Shown piece by piece: positions 61,934 to 64,000 of a stretch of 64,000 nucleotides of DNA. Made by a program: the position numbers and the translations under genes. Below the pieces are notes generated by a model. That model had not been told where the DNA came from. It worked only from the letters and a program-made list of their open reading frames with translations, and did not search any database. This DNA is from Eubacterium sp. AF36-5BH (GTDB taxonomy: Bacteria > Bacillota > Clostridia > Lachnospirales > Lachnospiraceae), in contig NZ_QTVG01000004.1 in the NCBI RefSeq assembly GCF_003460505.1, positions 1-64,000 of the forward strand. Direction: 5' to 3'. Each line of letters opens with the position of its first letter. Within the stretch, counting starts at the first letter, position 1.

Positions 61934-63238
61934 ATGGAAATATCTTATATAAAAGACGGAAATAGAAACACGATGATTATAAAAGACATAAAAATAGAGA
62001 AGAATGATTATAAACTTCAGATGGTATTAAACAATCATATTGAGGGATTAGTTCAAATAAGTGTGGAGTCAATAAATAATGAAACCATGTTATATTATGA
62101 TATTTCGTCTAAAACACAAATGTCTAACATGTTTACCAGAAAACAAATGTCAGGTAAGGAACTTTACATATTTATAAAAGATATAAAAATGCTATCCGAG
62201 AGAATGAGTGAATATTTACTTACATTAGACAATATAATATTTGACACAGATTTAATATTTTTCAACAGACAAAAAGGAAAATATGAGTTTTGTTATGTTT
62301 CTGAGAATAAAGAAGATTATCAGGTAAATCTGAGAACTCTTTTTGATAAACTATTGGAATACATAGATCATAATGATAAAGAAGCTGTGCTTATTGCTTA
62401 TGGAATTCAGCAAATGACAACAAATGCAGATTTCACATTGCAGGAGTTACTTAGATGTGCATTTGAAAATATACAGGAATATAAGAAAGAAAAAAGCAAT
62501 AGCGAAAAAATAAGAACAGAAGATATAGTAAAACTTGATATAGAAAATAAAAACGAGAATTCAAAGGAAAAATATAGCATAAGAAAGAAAAACAAAAAGG
62601 AAGACAAAAAAGAAAATAGAAAACAAAATGAGAAAGAATCTGAAAAAGAAAATGAAAAGAGAAATATATTAAAATCCATAGCAGGTATATTTAAAAGAAA
62701 AGACAAATATAAAACGGAAGAAGATTTAGATTTCTTTGATTATCTTGAAGAGGAGGAAGCTTCTTTTGTTGCAGAAGAAACTGGAACTTATAAAGCTGAG
62801 GGTTATGGGGAGGAAACTTATAAGAAAGAAATACACAAAAGTGTAGGAGATTACTTTGATAATTCCGTAAAAAGTTTTTGCACAAAGAACAGTCAACAGT
62901 TTCAGGAAGACAGGACTATGGTGTTGATTAATCCACTACTATCTAAAGACATAAAACTTGTAGCAGTGGGGACAGAAATACCAATAAATATTAAGCCGTC
63001 AAACTATCCTTATATAATTGGAAAAAGCAGTTCAAGTAGTGATTTCTGTATTGATAGTGCAGTAATTAGCAGAGTACATGCACGAATTACAGAAGAGTTA
63101 GGAGATTACTTTATTGAAGATTTGAACTCGACTAACGGTACATTTTTAAATGGAGAAAAATTAGAACCTCATAAGCTGTTACCGATAGAAATTGGGGACA
63201 AAATTACCCTTGCAAACATAGACTTTATTGTAGAGTAA
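61934..63238 (+). CDS. DUF6382 plus FHA domain protein
   Basis: A 434-aa cytoplasmic protein. Residues about 1-185 are a DUF6382-like domain (GLVQISVESINNETMLYYDI). A highly charged Lys/Glu coiled linker (about 190-260) follows. The C-terminal FHA domain (about 345-434) has YIIGKSSSSSDFCID, SRVHARI and NSTNGTFLNGE, so it should bind phosphothreonine peptides. Such proteins sit at the end of tad-like clusters in Clostridia, possibly linking assembly to Ser/Thr kinase signalling. GAAGGAAGTG precedes ATG 61934. Confidence 0.88.
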   Translation: MEISYIKDGNRNTMIIKDIKIEKNDYKLQMVLNNHIEGLVQISVESINNETMLYYDISSKTQMSNMFTRKQMSGKELYIFIKDIKMLSERMSEYLLTLDNIIFDTDLIFFNRQKGKYEFCYVSENKEDYQVNLRTLFDKLLEYIDHNDKEAVLIAYGIQQMTTNADFTLQELLRCAFENIQEYKKEKSNSEKIRTEDIVKLDIENKNENSKEKYSIRKKNKKEDKKENRKQNEKESEKENEKRNILKSIAGIFKRKDKYKTEEDLDFFDYLEEEEASFVAEETGTYKAEGYGEETYKKEIHKSVGDYFDNSVKSFCTKNSQQFQEDRTMVLINPLLSKDIKLVAVGTEIPINIKPSNYPYIIGKSSSSSDFCIDSAVISRVHARITEELGDYFIEDLNSTNGTFLNGEKLEPHKLLPIEIGDKITLANIDFIVE

Positions 63239-63250
63239 GAATTGTAAAGA

Positions 63251-63259
63251 TGTTATAAT
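63251..63259 (+). promoter_or_regulatory. Extended -10 upstream of the sirtuin gene
   Basis: TGTTATAAT at 63251-63259 is a perfect extended -10. Transcription would begin near 63266, leaving a leader of about 125 nt before ATG 63390. That leader contains a TATATTTATA-type AT-rich stretch and no hairpin I trust. Confidence 0.55.
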
Positions 63260-63389
63260 AATACCAGTGTAGCTAAATATAATTGTATTTATACTTATAT
63301 TTATATTTATAGTTGGTATTAAATAAAATCCTTAATGTAAACCAGTTGTTTGAGAGTGAGTAACAGAACAAGAAAAAGAGGTGCTTATA

Positions 63390-64000
63390 ATGGAAGAAAA
63401 CATAAAGAAATTAAAAGAGATTATTGATGGAAGCGATAATATTGTATTTTTTGGTGGAGCAGGTGTTTCTACAGAAAGCGGAGTACCTGATTTTAGAAGC
63501 GTGGATGGATTATATAATCAGGAATATGCATATCCACCGGAAACTATTTTAAGCCACAGTTTCTATAGAAGAAATCCGGAGGAGTTCTATAGATTCTACA
63601 GAAATAAGATGCTTTTTCCTAGTGCAGAACCTAATATGGCTCATAAAGCTTTAGCCAAATTAGAGGAAATGGGAAAATTAAAAGCAGTGATTACTCAGAA
63701 TATAGATGGTTTGCATCAGGCGGCAGGTAGCAAAAACGTATACGAATTACATGGCTCAGTACACAGAAATCATTGTCAGGATTGTGGAAAATTCTACGGT
63801 TTTGATCAGGTTTATGAAATGGAAGGCATACCAAGATGTCAGTGTGGTGGAATTATCAAACCAGATGTTGTGTTATATGAGGAAGGATTAGATCAGAAAA
63901 CAATACAACTTTCAGTGGAGGCAATTGCCAAGGCTGATGTTCTAATTATTGGTGGAACATCACTGGCGGTATATCCGGCAGCAGGTCTTGTGGATTACTA
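63390..64000 (+). CDS. Sir2-family NAD-dependent protein deacylase (3' truncated by window)
   Basis: At least 203 residues of a sirtuin that removes acyl groups from lysine using NAD. NAD-binding motifs are FFGGAGVSTESGVPDFR and TQNIDGLHQAAGS. The catalytic His is in LHGSVHRNHC, the zinc ligands are CQDCGK and CQCGG, and GGTSLAVYPAAGLV closes the Rossmann part. AAAGAGGTG precedes ATG 63390. The gene runs off the right edge of the window and lacks only its last part. Confidence 0.94.
   Translation, partial: MEENIKKLKEIIDGSDNIVFFGGAGVSTESGVPDFRSVDGLYNQEYAYPPETILSHSFYRRNPEEFYRFYRNKMLFPSAEPNMAHKALAKLEEMGKLKAVITQNIDGLHQAAGSKNVYELHGSVHRNHCQDCGKFYGFDQVYEMEGIPRCQCGGIIKPDVVLYEEGLDQKTIQLSVEAIAKADVLIIGGTSLAVYPAAGLVDY

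Noticed and set aside
62407..62706. Antisense Phe/Ser-rich 99-codon frame
   Set aside because: It is the complement of the Lys/Glu-rich linker of the FHA protein, a typical low-complexity shadow.

Overview
The window reads as chromosome of an AT-rich, low-GC anaerobic Firmicute, most likely a gut-type member of the Lachnospiraceae. The evidence is strong GGAGG ribosome-binding sites, a T-box, a cobalamin riboswitch, PTS and ECF transporters, glycyl-radical metabolism, an agr system and a tad pilus cluster. Most genes are on the + strand. I saw no tRNA, rRNA, CRISPR array, prophage or insertion sequence.

1-8 kb: an Orn/Lys/Arg decarboxylase-family gene that appears leaderless, a guanylate-kinase-like gene between two unrelated tandem-repeat blocks, then holB, ricT (PSP1), trmN6-like and rsmI. 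After a structured gap comes a minus-strand HPr-like gene without the phosphorylatable His, then spmA. 8-15 kb: a cobalamin riboswitch with a visible terminator/antiterminator, followed by two DUF4430 surface proteins and an ECF transporter (T, fused A-A, S). This is probably a corrinoid capture and import operon. One of its proteins has an alpha-toroid, a transmembrane hairpin with an internal lipobox, and a DUF4430 domain. 15-19 kb: a two-gene sufC-sufB unit with an operator-like dyad over its promoter, a CPA2 antiporter and spmB.

19-36 kb is sugar metabolism: fruK, a DUF885 peptidase-like protein on the minus strand, manA, a PRD/BglG-type regulator, fructose-family EIIA, IIC and IIB, HPr, enzyme I, a Cof-type phosphatase, a DeoR regulator, a glycyl radical enzyme (GRE) with its activase, and a fructose-6-phosphate-aldolase-type enzyme. 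The GRE, activase, FSA and PTS set resembles the E. coli ybiW/pflD loci, reported to degrade 1,5-anhydrohexitol phosphates.

36-43 kb: a zinc-ribbon membrane protein, then an agr-type quorum-sensing locus: a LytTR regulator, an AgrC-like kinase, two secreted proteins, agrD and agrB. A 51-bp block with a LytTR direct repeat is perfectly duplicated upstream of the secreted-protein genes and of agrDB, at the same distance from the -10. I regard this and the DUF4430/ECF operon as the most interesting systems here.

43-53 kb is mostly housekeeping: a T-box leader with metS, tatD, rsmA/ksgA, an amidase, sua5, a catalytically dead LMW-phosphatase homologue, upp, a dCMP deaminase, an unknown gene and a hemolysin-III family protein. 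53-63 kb is a tad/Flp pilus cluster: a CpaE-like protein with a degenerate P-loop, CpaF/TadA, TadB, a TadC with an extracytoplasmic Ig-like insertion, an Flp pilin, TadE/G-like proteins, a prepilin peptidase and an FHA protein. The window ends inside a sirtuin gene.

A theme of the window is in-frame tandem repeats in flexible linkers (decarboxylase, EcfT, EcfA, TadG-like protein), which suggests active replication slippage.
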